DNA of 5,234 bases from Bacillota bacterium (GTDB lineage: Bacteria; Bacillota_E; Symbiobacteriia; JAMDAP01). Below the pieces are notes generated by a model. The model was not told the origin of the DNA. It ran no database searches and worked only from the letters and a program-made list of their open reading frames with translations. Every line of letters begins with the position of its first letter. Position 1 is the stretch's first letter. Of the stretch, positions 1 to 5,234 are shown piece after piece. Both the position numbers and the translations under genes were made by a program. The stretch covers positions 1 to 5,234 of the forward strand of contig JAMDAP010000201.1 of the NCBI GenBank assembly GCA_023484675.1. The letters run 5' to 3'.

Positions 1-2
1 CG

Positions 3-341
3 CCCCTACCAAATCTTTTGCTGCAGTCGGTCGGCGACAGGGAGTTGCTGACGTATCAGGACTGGATGGACCTGGCACGTCTCGCCGTGCGGCAGGGCCG
101 GATTGCCGAGGCCGTGGAGTGCTACCAACAGGCTGCTCGAAGGGATACCTGCTGGGCGGCGGGGTACCTGGAACCTGCCATGGCCCTCCTGGAGCAGTCG
201 CAACAGGTCCTGCGCGAGGCGTCACGGCGCTTCCCCGAGGCGAGCCCCCTGGGGGCGCTGACCGCAGCCTTGGATCACCATCTGCCCGGCCCCTTCGGCA
301 GGGAGAAGGGGGACCCGAATTCCGATGCGTCCAGAGTCTGA
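3..341 (+). CDS. C-terminal end of a TPR-containing protein (partial, 5' end outside window)
   Basis: The reading frame is open to the left edge, so this is the 3' end of a longer gene; a TTG at 18 is in frame, but nothing marks it as a real start. About 112 residues are visible. The stretch from 'DWMDLARLAVRQGRIAEAVECYQQAARRD' contains one clear TPR-like helix pair (W..LA......G...EA...Y..A...D spacing), followed by a second helical segment (AMALLEQSQQVLREASRRFPEASP) and a short charged tail that looks disordered. The stop (TGA, 339-341) lies inside the next gene, a 17-bp overlap, so the two are probably co-transcribed and perhaps translationally coupled. The complete GT genes in this window have an N-terminal GT2 domain followed by TPRs, so this is plausibly the tail of another GT2-TPR protein. 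That is inferred from context, because no catalytic part is visible. Confidence 0.65.
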   Translation, partial: PLPNLLLQSVGDRELLTYQDWMDLARLAVRQGRIAEAVECYQQAARRDTCWAAGYLEPAMALLEQSQQVLREASRRFPEASPLGALTAALDHHLPGPFGREKGDPNSDASRV

Positions 342-1101
342 GAAGATCAGCCTGTGTATGATTGTACGGGATGAAGCGGAGTTCCTCCCCCGCTGCCTCA
401 GCAGCGTGCAGGAGGTCGTGGACGAAATCGTCCTTGTCGACACCGGCTCCACGGACGGCACGCCGGACCTGGCGCGGCGCTACGGCGCTCGGGTCTTCTC
501 CCACCCCTGGGCCGGCGACTTTGAGGCGGCCCGCAACCACGCCCTTGATCTCGCCAGCGGCGCCTGGCTGCTGGTGATGGACGCGGACGAGGCCCTGCAC
601 CCTGAGGACGGGCGCCGCCTCCGGGACCTACTCGGGCACCCGGCGGCAGAAGGATTTATCCTCGACGTGGTCAACTTCTTCGGGCCCCAGGCAGCGGATC
701 GTTACGTGACCGACCCCGTCTGCCGCCTGTTTCGCAACCGGCCCGGCTATCGCTACCGGGGCCGGATTCATGAGGACATCGAAGGCGTAATTCGAAGTCA
801 GACGGCGCCGGACCGCTTGGTGCGGGGCGTTTCCCCGGCGGGCTGCGTCTCAGCCGGCTTGCTCGCCTCAGCCGGCTTGCTCGCCTCAGGCGACCTCCCG
901 TGCAGGCGGGCGACCGCGCCGATCACCAGGCCGCCAAAATGTTGCAGAGCCAGGGCCCCCAGCCGCTGCACGGCCTCCGCCTGCCGCCGAGCCGAGAACG
1001 CCTGCAACAGGTCGAGGATGAGAAAACGGCTCTCGCTGTTCACGGGCAGGAACAGGGACTCGGACCCCTCGCCGAACAAGCATTGCTGCACGGCGGCATA
1101 G
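325..1101 (+). CDS. Truncated GT2 glycosyltransferase with an aberrant C-terminus (likely pseudogene or rearranged gene)
   Basis: Residues 7 to about 150 form a GT2 (GT-A fold) nucleotide-sugar transferase core. Visible motifs are LCMIVRDE (10-17), VDTGSTD (38-44), DFEAARN (65-71), the DADE metal/nucleotide-binding motif (86-89), LHPEDG (91-96) and RIHED (147-151). The class resembles the TPR-linked GT2 group that includes SunS-type peptide glycosyltransferases. The ATG at 325 follows AAGGGGG at 306-312 with a long 12-nt spacer and overlaps the upstream stop by 17 bp. After residue ~154 the similarity to the paralogues ends. The HxGY motif and all TPRs are missing, and residues 158-258 are encoded by the antisense of the minus-strand gene's C-terminus. 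This Arg/Cys/Ala-rich tail (ASAGLLASAGLLAS and following) looks like non-coding readthrough. The reliable coding part is 325 to roughly 797. It may be a remnant left by inversion, half of a domain-swap pair, or an assembly join. Confidence 0.6.
   Translation: MRPESEKISLCMIVRDEAEFLPRCLSSVQEVVDEIVLVDTGSTDGTPDLARRYGARVFSHPWAGDFEAARNHALDLASGAWLLVMDADEALHPEDGRRLRDLLGHPAAEGFILDVVNFFGPQAADRYVTDPVCRLFRNRPGYRYRGRIHEDIEGVIRSQTAPDRLVRGVSPAGCVSAGLLASAGLLASGDLPCRRATAPITRPPKCCRARAPSRCTASACRRAENACNRSRMRKRLSLFTGRNRDSDPSPNKHCCTAA
776..830. other. Convergent gene junction / probable rearrangement breakpoint
   Basis: Recognisable plus-strand GT sequence ends after the HE motif (codons 769-774). Similarity to the inverted paralogue is last detectable at 775. 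The minus-strand gene's stop codon (TGA) sits at 798-800, leaving only about 22 bp between them. The plus-strand codons here (gta att cga agt) depart from the strongly GC-ended codon use of the gene before it. No terminator hairpin with a T-tract is seen on either strand. Together these suggest a join between two once-separate pieces. The exact breakpoint cannot be fixed from this sequence alone. Confidence 0.5.
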
Positions 1102-2675
1102 ACCTGGCCGGCGGTCGCAGGGTCCAGCCCGGGGAGGCCCGGGGATGCCGGCCCGGCCGGAAAGGGGTTGACCTCAGGCGCCTGCCGCGACAGCCGCCGG
1201 ACCGCACGCTGGTGTCGCTGCAGCAACCGCTGCGCCTCGGCCGGGTCGTCCTCGAGCCAGGCGGCCAGCACCTGCTCCAGCAGGGCCAGCAAACCCAAAG
1301 GGCCGCTCGATGGAATCCGGCGCAGGGCGCGAAGCCCTTCAGGCACTTCTCCGGCGCGGACCAGGGCCAGCCCCGACCAGTAGCGGCGCAGATCGGCCGG
1401 GCTCTGCTCCAGCGGGCGTTGCGCCAACAGGGTGCGCAGGGCCTCGTACTCGCCCCTCTCCCGGAAGATGGCCTCCGCCAGGAGCGTGGCCTCGTCACCG
1501 CCGCTTGCCGGCAGCTGCAGGGCGAGCGCGGCCTCTCGCTGGGAGAGCCGGTTGCGCAGCAGCCCGATCAGGCTGGCGAGGGCAGCTCGGTAGCGGGGTT
1601 CGTGCCGAAGGGCCTCCCGGTAGGCCGAGGTGGCTTCGGTTTCGTTCTGCATGCGCTCGTGGATCTGCCCGATCCACCACAAAGCCTTGAAACTGCCCAC
1701 GCCCACCTCTTCCGAGGGGTAGGGCGTGACCTTCGGCACGCCTGTTTCGACGCAGGTGCGGAAGGTACGCAGGGCCGCGGCCAGCTGGCCCAGGTGCAGG
1801 AGGCTTACGGCTTTCAGGAACACCGCATCCGTGTAGTAGGGGAAGTCCTTCTGGGCTTGCCGCGCCACCTGCAGGGCCTTGAAGTGCTCCCCCAGGGCCT
1901 GCAGGCAGGCAATGCGTCGCTTGGCCAGAAGCGGCGCGTAGATGTGCTCAGGCGAGGCTCGCTTGGCGGCTTCATCGTAATGCCTCAAGGCGGTCTCGTA
2001 GTCGCCGCGGTTCAGGTACTCCGTGCCGATGTTGAAGTGAAGGTAAGGGTTTTGAGGGTCCGCGGCCAGCGCCTCGTGCAGCAGCTCCAGGTTCCGTGCT
2101 CCTTTGTTCTTCTGGCGTTTGACGTGCTGCAGGTAACCATAGTGCATGAGGCGGATATCGCACAGGTCGACGGCGTTGCCTGCAGCAGTCAGGTCCAATC
2201 CCTCATGGACCCGTCCCTGGTAGCGGTAGGCCGGACGGCTGCGGATCAGCCGCACCACCTGGTGGCGCACCAGGTGATCCACCTGTTCCTGGCCGACATA
2301 ACTCAGCACCTGGACAAAATAGGCTTCCCGCTGGCTTGATGCCAGCAGCTCGCGAAGCCGGGGTCCGTCTTCCGGGTGCAGGGTCTCATCTGCGTCAATA
2401 ATCAACAGCCACCGGCCCGTTGCCTGTTCCAGGGCCGCGTTGCGGGCGGCGCCGAAATCCCCGTTCCAGGCCAGGCGGCTGACCCTGGCCCCAAAGGACT
2501 CGGCAATAGCAATGCTCTTGTCGGTTGACCCGGTATCCACAACGCAAATCTCATCCGCAAAGCCCTTCAGGCTGGACAGGCAGCGGGGCAGAAAGTGCTC
2601 TTCGTCTTTGACGATCAGACAGGCTGAGAGGAGAGGGGGTTGGGCCTCACCGGAAGGGTCATGTTTTAGAGCCAT
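798..2675 (-). CDS. GT2 glycosyltransferase with C-terminal TPR repeats (SunS-like class)
   Basis: A predicted cytoplasmic 625-residue transferase of sugar from a nucleotide-sugar donor, with no signal peptide or membrane segment seen. The GT2 core spans about residues 15-182: ACLIVKDE (18-25), VVDTGSTD (45-52), DFGAARN (73-79), DADE (94-97), RVHEG (155-159) and HYGYL (178-182). TPR-like helix pairs follow from about 196 (for example NPYLHFNIGTEYLNRGDYE), with a GVGSF motif at 324-328 shared with the neighbour upstream. The end is a Pro/Ala/Lys/Glu-rich tail with a duplicated EASKPA unit. I chose the ATG at 2675 because GGAGG (2690-2686) lies 10 nt upstream; the in-frame GTG at 2684 is too close to it. 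The start overlaps the upstream gene's stop by 10 bp, suggesting coupling in one operon. Acceptor and sugar are not determinable. Protein glycosylation is inferred from the SunS resemblance and from the repeat protein upstream. The 3' end abuts the truncated plus-strand GT with no terminator. Confidence 0.88.
   Translation of the reverse strand: MALKHDPSGEAQPPLLSACLIVKDEEHFLPRCLSSLKGFADEICVVDTGSTDKSIAIAESFGARVSRLAWNGDFGAARNAALEQATGRWLLIIDADETLHPEDGPRLRELLASSQREAYFVQVLSYVGQEQVDHLVRHQVVRLIRSRPAYRYQGRVHEGLDLTAAGNAVDLCDIRLMHYGYLQHVKRQKNKGARNLELLHEALAADPQNPYLHFNIGTEYLNRGDYETALRHYDEAAKRASPEHIYAPLLAKRRIACLQALGEHFKALQVARQAQKDFPYYTDAVFLKAVSLLHLGQLAAALRTFRTCVETGVPKVTPYPSEEVGVGSFKALWWIGQIHERMQNETEATSAYREALRHEPRYRAALASLIGLLRNRLSQREAALALQLPASGGDEATLLAEAIFRERGEYEALRTLLAQRPLEQSPADLRRYWSGLALVRAGEVPEGLRALRRIPSSGPLGLLALLEQVLAAWLEDDPAEAQRLLQRHQRAVRRLSRQAPEVNPFPAGPASPGLPGLDPATAGQVYAAVQQCLFGEGSESLFLPVNSESRFLILDLLQAFSARRQAEAVQRLGALALQHFGGLVIGAVARLHGRSPEASKPAEASKPAETQPAGETPRTKRSGAV
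849..884. repeat. Two-copy 18-bp tandem repeat inside the C-terminal tail of the minus-strand GT-TPR gene
   Basis: The plus-strand unit CTCAGCCGGCTTGCTCGC occurs at 849-866 and 867-884 without a mismatch, and a third copy begins (CTCAG, 885-889). On the minus strand it encodes a repeated six-residue unit (EASKPA) in a low-complexity Pro/Ala/Lys/Glu tail. Its length is a multiple of three, so gain or loss of a unit keeps the frame. Confidence 0.85.
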
Positions 2676-4660
2676 CTCAGGCACTCCTCCACCCGCCCAA
2701 GTTCCTCTTTCAGAAGGGTTGCACCGGGGACGAAGGTCTGCCCCCTGTCGAGGATGCGCTTCGCTTGTTTAAGGTAGACCCTGGCGAGATCAAGGTGGTT
2801 CTGGAGGTTGTCAGGTTCGAGGGCGAGGGCTTCGCCGGCCAGTTGCTCCGCCTCCTCGAAGAGGTCGCGTTCCATGGTCACTTCCGCCAGGATTCTGAGC
2901 GAGTCCGGATCATAGTTGCCTTCCTTCAAGCCGCTCAGGAGCCAGTGGGCGGCCCTGTCGGCCTGGCCCCAGCGGTAAAAGAGCTTGCCGAGATGAAGGG
3001 ACGCTCGTTCCCCGGCGAAACCACCGATCATGCTGGCCGCGAGGTCCGCCCGTTGCGGAGCGCCAAGCTTCAGGAAATCCTCTGCCAGGCCCAGGCAGGA
3101 AGTGACCAGAGAGCCCGGCGGCAGATCCTCATGCCCGTCGGAGTTCTGACCGCCGCCGAGGAGGAGGCGTTGGAACTGCCCCAGAACACGGGCTTCTTCG
3201 GCGCCCCCCTGTTCAAGCCGTTGCAGCGCCTCCTCGGCCGGGGCGGGTGGGTCTGGCAGCCAGCGGCAGAGGCAGATCTGGCGCTGGCTGGGCAGGAACT
3301 GGGGGCTGGCGGGCGGAACCTGCTCAAATTCGGTCAGGGCCTCCTGGTAGCGGGCCAGCTGCAGCAGCAGGCGCCCTTTGAAGCGGTGGGTCTCATCCGT
3401 CGCCGAAGTCCCGGCCAACACGCGCTCCAGCTGACGCAGGGCCTGCTCAACCGCTCCGGCTCCGGCCAGAACGTCGGCCAGAAGCAAGCCTGATTGGATG
3501 GTGGCGAAATGGAAGTGGGTCTCCAGGTACTGGCTGACCTGATCGGGAGAATGGCCCAACTTCCCGAGCGCCTTCGCCAGGTGATAGAGCGGGCGGGAGT
3601 AATCGCCTTTGGCCTGCAGAGCCGCCGCAAAGGCGGCGATGGCTTCGGAGTACTCCTTCAGGCGCATATGGAGCAGGCCGATTTGCTCGTAGGCAAGAAA
3701 GCTGCCGACTCCCTCAGCGGACATGTAGCGGGGAGGGGGCTCGCCCTGCAGAGTGCAGCGCCTCCAGGCGGCGAGGGCCTGACCATACAGGTGCTTGCGG
3801 AGAAAGAGGAACCCCTGGAGGTAGTGCAGTTCGGTGTAGTCACTCCAGAGGTCGATGCCCTCCTCCAGTGCTGCCAGGGCCCGATCGAAGTCCCCCTTCC
3901 CTTCCAACGCCAGCGCGTAGTTGCGAACCAGGCACGGCGCCCACGGTTCCATCCCTTTCATCCGTTCACGAACCTCGGCCAGGACCGCGCAGGCCTCCTG
4001 GTACTGGCTGAGCTGCAGGTGGCTGACACCCAGGTTGTAACGGGCAAAGAGGTCGTCAGGGTTCTCCTGCGCAGCGGCATTCAGGATCAAGAGGTTCCGC
4101 CGCGCCTTTGCCCCCTGGTCCCGCACCTTTTGGCCATAGCCGTGATGGAGGATCCGCAGCCCCGAGGCTTCAGTCCGGGCGGAGGGGCTGGCACGAAGGA
4201 TACTGGGCAGGATTTGTTCGTGCACAGGTCCCTCGAAACGGTGAGCCGGTTGGTTGCGCCAGAGCCGAACAAACTCGTGTTTCATGACCTGTCCGTCATC
4301 AAGCAGGCTGACGATCTCAAAGGTGTAGGCCTCACAGGTTGCGGAGTCCAAGAGGCCCCGGAGGCGCTCCGGCGCCCCCTCCGGAAGTTCCAGTTCCTCG
4401 TCGGCGTCCAGGAACATGATCCAATCGCCGCGGGCTAGGTCAAGCCCGGCGTTGCGGGCCCTGGAGAAGTCCTGCTGCCAGGGGACATGCTCAATTCGAG
4501 CGCCGAAACGCTGGGCGATTTCCACGGTGTTGTCCATTGAGCCAGTGTCGATGACTATAATCTCATCAACGACCGGTGCGGCACTTTTCAGGCACTGTTC
4601 CAGCGTGTCCGCCTCGTCGCGAACGATCAGGCACAAGGAGAGGCGGCAACGGTCCTGCAC
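2666..4660 (-). CDS. GT2 glycosyltransferase with extended TPR array (SunS-like class)
   Basis: A 664-residue predicted cytoplasmic enzyme transferring sugar from a nucleotide-sugar donor, acceptor unknown. The GT2 core covers about residues 5-176: LCLIVRDE (9-16), VIDTGSMD (36-43, Met in place of the usual Thr), DFSRARN (64-70), LDADEE (84-89), VHEQI (146-150) and HHGYG (172-176). A TPR-type helical array fills the rest. The clearest units are DDLFARYNLGVSHLQLSQYQEA (202-223), a GVGSF-containing unit (317-328) and a last pair near the C-terminus (LEPDNLQNHLDLARVYLKQA). A low-complexity linker (PPAPAEEAL, then LLLGGGQNSDG) interrupts the array. The GTG start at 4660 has an excellent AGGAGGG site 6 nt upstream. 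It lies 72 bp after the repeat-protein gene and overlaps the next GT gene, so these three probably form an operon. SunS, a known GT2-TPR enzyme, glycosylates a peptide, so a protein acceptor is plausible but unproven. Confidence 0.9.
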   Translation of the reverse strand: MQDRCRLSLCLIVRDEADTLEQCLKSAAPVVDEIIVIDTGSMDNTVEIAQRFGARIEHVPWQQDFSRARNAGLDLARGDWIMFLDADEELELPEGAPERLRGLLDSATCEAYTFEIVSLLDDGQVMKHEFVRLWRNQPAHRFEGPVHEQILPSILRASPSARTEASGLRILHHGYGQKVRDQGAKARRNLLILNAAAQENPDDLFARYNLGVSHLQLSQYQEACAVLAEVRERMKGMEPWAPCLVRNYALALEGKGDFDRALAALEEGIDLWSDYTELHYLQGFLFLRKHLYGQALAAWRRCTLQGEPPPRYMSAEGVGSFLAYEQIGLLHMRLKEYSEAIAAFAAALQAKGDYSRPLYHLAKALGKLGHSPDQVSQYLETHFHFATIQSGLLLADVLAGAGAVEQALRQLERVLAGTSATDETHRFKGRLLLQLARYQEALTEFEQVPPASPQFLPSQRQICLCRWLPDPPAPAEEALQRLEQGGAEEARVLGQFQRLLLGGGQNSDGHEDLPPGSLVTSCLGLAEDFLKLGAPQRADLAASMIGGFAGERASLHLGKLFYRWGQADRAAHWLLSGLKEGNYDPDSLRILAEVTMERDLFEEAEQLAGEALALEPDNLQNHLDLARVYLKQAKRILDRGQTFVPGATLLKEELGRVEECLRWL
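2684..2690 (-). promoter_or_regulatory. Ribosome binding site deciding the start of the 798-2675 gene
   Basis: The minus-strand sequence GGAGGAG lies inside the last codons of the upstream GT gene. It leaves 8-10 nt to the ATG at 2675, but only one nucleotide between GGAGGA and the in-frame GTG at 2684. The ATG is therefore the likelier start, with translation coupled to termination of the upstream gene at 2666. Confidence 0.65.
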
Positions 4661-4666
4661 CGAAAT

Positions 4667-4673
4667 CCCTCCT
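4667..4673 (-). promoter_or_regulatory. Strong ribosome binding site of the 2666-4660 gene
   Basis: The minus-strand sequence AGGAGGG, with a 6-nt spacer to the GTG at 4660, is a near-perfect anti-Shine-Dalgarno match. It fixes this GTG as the start. The site begins 11 nt after the end of the GC-rich stem-loop, so it should stay accessible when the hairpin forms. Confidence 0.8.
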
Positions 4674-4684
4674 GCTTGGAGGCG

Positions 4685-4723
4685 GGCCGCCCGCGTTTCA
4701 TGACGTGAATCACGCGGGCGGCC
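4685..4723 (-). terminator. GC-rich stem-loop between repeat-protein gene and GT operon (attenuator-like, no U-tract)
   Basis: GGCCGCCCGCGT (4685-4696) and ACGCGGGCGGCC (4712-4723) are perfect 12-bp inverted arms. Inside the 15-nt loop TTCA/TGAA (4697-4700 and 4706-4709) can pair further, leaving a 5-nt tip. The hairpin starts 10 bp after the stop of the repeat-protein gene. Neither strand has a run of T after the stem, so it is not a classic intrinsic terminator. It may be a leaky attenuator, an mRNA 3'-end stabiliser or a processing site that lowers expression of the GT genes relative to the abundant repeat protein. The function is inferred; the pairing is directly visible. Confidence 0.55.
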
Positions 4724-4732
4724 GCCCCTGTT

Positions 4733-5234
4733 CTAGACCTGCGCCTGCCAGATGACGTTGATCGTCACCGTCGCGCCCGCGGTGGCGGTGGCGTACGCGA
4801 CCCGAGCGTACTTGAGGAACTTCTGGTTCACGAGAACATCGACTGCGTTGCCGGCCAGCGTGCTGGTGGCGATGTCGGCAGCCCAAGTGGTGGCGTCGGG
4901 GCTGATGTCGATTCGGACGAAGGCGGAATCGGCGGACGCATTGTGCACAAAGAAGGAAGCGGCGGTCTTGTCGCTGATGTCGCGGGCTGTGGCGCCCGCG
5001 AGGGCTGTCGTCGTGCTGGCAACGGTCTGGCTGGCCTCGGTGAAGGCCCGCGAGTTCAGGTTGATGCTGCCTCCGGAGACGGTGACGGTACCGGCGCTCA
5101 GGGCGGAGATGGTGCCGCCGCTGATGGTCACCGTGCCGGCGCTCAGAGCGGAGATGGTACCGCCGCTGACCGTGACGGTACCGGCGTTGAGGGCGGAAAC
5201 GGTGGTGATGGTGCCGCCGCTGATGGTGACGGTG
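4733..5234 (-). CDS. Repeat-rich, probably surface protein with a DUF6385-like C-terminal domain (partial, 5' end outside window)
   Basis: The frame is open through the right edge, so only the last 166 residues are visible. A GTG at 5131 is an internal valine codon of a repeat, not a start. The visible N-terminal third consists of imperfect 15-residue repeats of the form TVT(I/V)SGGTISALSAG. The alternating Thr/Val/Ser/Ile with Gly-Gly and Ala-Gly turns suggests a beta-solenoid or fibre. The last ~105 residues form a separate domain with an NSRAFTEASQTV lead-in, a SFFVHNASADSAFVRIDISPD core and a final VTINVIWQAQV. From memory this resembles DUF6385 domains of Firmicutes, which commonly follow such repeats. 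I cannot confirm that without a profile search. No cysteine is present. Any signal peptide would lie outside the window. It is Ser/Thr-rich and sits directly upstream of two GT genes, making it a candidate glycosylation substrate (inference). Confidence 0.75.
   Translation of the reverse strand, partial: TVTISGGTITTVSALNAGTVTVSGGTISALSAGTVTISGGTISALSAGTVTVSGGSINLNSRAFTEASQTVASTTTALAGATARDISDKTAASFFVHNASADSAFVRIDISPDATTWAADIATSTLAGNAVDVLVNQKFLKYARVAYATATAGATVTINVIWQAQV
5051..5234. repeat. 45-bp in-frame tandem repeats in the repeat-protein gene, continuing past the window
   Basis: On the minus strand, units begin at 5233 (54 bp, with a three-codon TTV insertion), 5179 (45 bp), 5134 (45 bp) and 5089 (a degenerate last unit, SGGSINLNS, leading into the C-terminal domain). 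Units 2 and 3 differ at the protein level only by Val/Ile (TVTVSGG against TVTISGG). Codon-level differences between units show that they are not all freshly duplicated. All lengths are multiples of three, so copy number can change without loss of frame. Confidence 0.85.

Noticed and set aside
900..2339. A 479-codon open frame on the plus strand opposite the 798-2675 GT-TPR gene
   Set aside because: It is antisense to a gene with clear GT2 and TPR motifs. Its product is Gln/Gly/Arg/Leu-rich without recognisable domains, as expected for a mirror frame in GC-rich DNA.
2765..4438. Two consecutive long plus-strand open frames (2765-3493 and 3494-4438, same frame)
   Set aside because: Both lie wholly opposite the 664-residue GT-TPR gene, show no domains, and are explained by GC-rich codon bias on the other strand.
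4718..4725. NotI-like GCGGCCGC (and GAATTC at 317-322) as traces of cloning vector
   Set aside because: The first is part of a natural GC-rich inverted repeat and the second lies inside coding sequence. No vector sequence adjoins either.
4661..4732. A promoter in the gap before the 2666-4660 gene
   Set aside because: The 72-bp gap is almost entirely GC-rich stem-loop and ribosome binding site. I see no credible -35/-10 pair, so transcription probably comes from upstream of the repeat-protein gene.
4733..5131. Treating the GTG at 5131 as the start of a complete 132-residue protein
   Set aside because: The GTG is an internal Val codon of a 15-residue repeat. The frame and the repeats continue to the window edge, and no ribosome binding site precedes it.
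5051..5234. The tandem repeats as a CRISPR array
   Set aside because: The units are contiguous, translate in frame into a regular protein repeat, and have no unique spacers.
1..5234. tRNA, rRNA, transposase or integrase genes that would explain the rearrangement
   Set aside because: No tRNA-like cloverleaf, rRNA sequence or mobile-element protein motif was recognised on either strand.

Overview
The window is GC-rich bacterial DNA holding a cluster of related glycosyltransferase genes beside a repeat-rich, probably surface-exposed protein gene. Strong AGGAGG-type ribosome binding sites, GTG starts and overlapping genes fit a high-GC Gram-positive. The pairing of GT2-TPR proteins with a DUF6385-like repeat protein recalls thermophilic or subsurface Firmicutes (Desulfotomaculum, Ammonifex or Desulforudis type). 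That placement is from memory of family distribution and is tentative.

Layout. On the plus strand the window opens with the 3' end of a TPR-containing gene (to 341). It overlaps by 17 bp the start of a GT2 glycosyltransferase gene (325). That second gene keeps its GT2 core to about 775-797, then runs without a stop into the antisense of the next gene and ends at 1101 with an unrelated-looking tail. On the minus strand, read right to left, are: the C-terminal part of a protein with 15-residue Thr/Val/Ser/Gly repeats and a DUF6385-like end domain (4733 to beyond 5234); a GC-rich stem-loop in a 72-bp gap; a 664-residue GT2-TPR protein (2666-4660); and a second, 625-residue GT2-TPR protein (798-2675) whose start overlaps the previous stop. 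The two operons converge at about 798 with no intergenic space and no terminator.

How the parts may work together. Each GT has the inverting-GT2 core of the class that includes the peptide glycosyltransferase SunS (DTGSTD, DF..ARN, DADE and HE motifs), and the two complete ones carry long TPR-type helical tails. A cluster of such enzymes directly downstream of a Ser/Thr-rich repeat protein suggests that they glycosylate that protein or a co-expressed surface or appendage protein. This is inference.

Most notable is the convergent junction. The truncated plus-strand GT and the intact minus-strand GT-TPR gene have closely related GT domains (59 of 96 residues identical by hand count) in inverted orientation. 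The detectable similarity stops just after the HE motif, about 22 bp before the other gene's stop codon. This looks like an inversion or rearrangement scar, a possible domain-swapping arrangement, or an assembly join.
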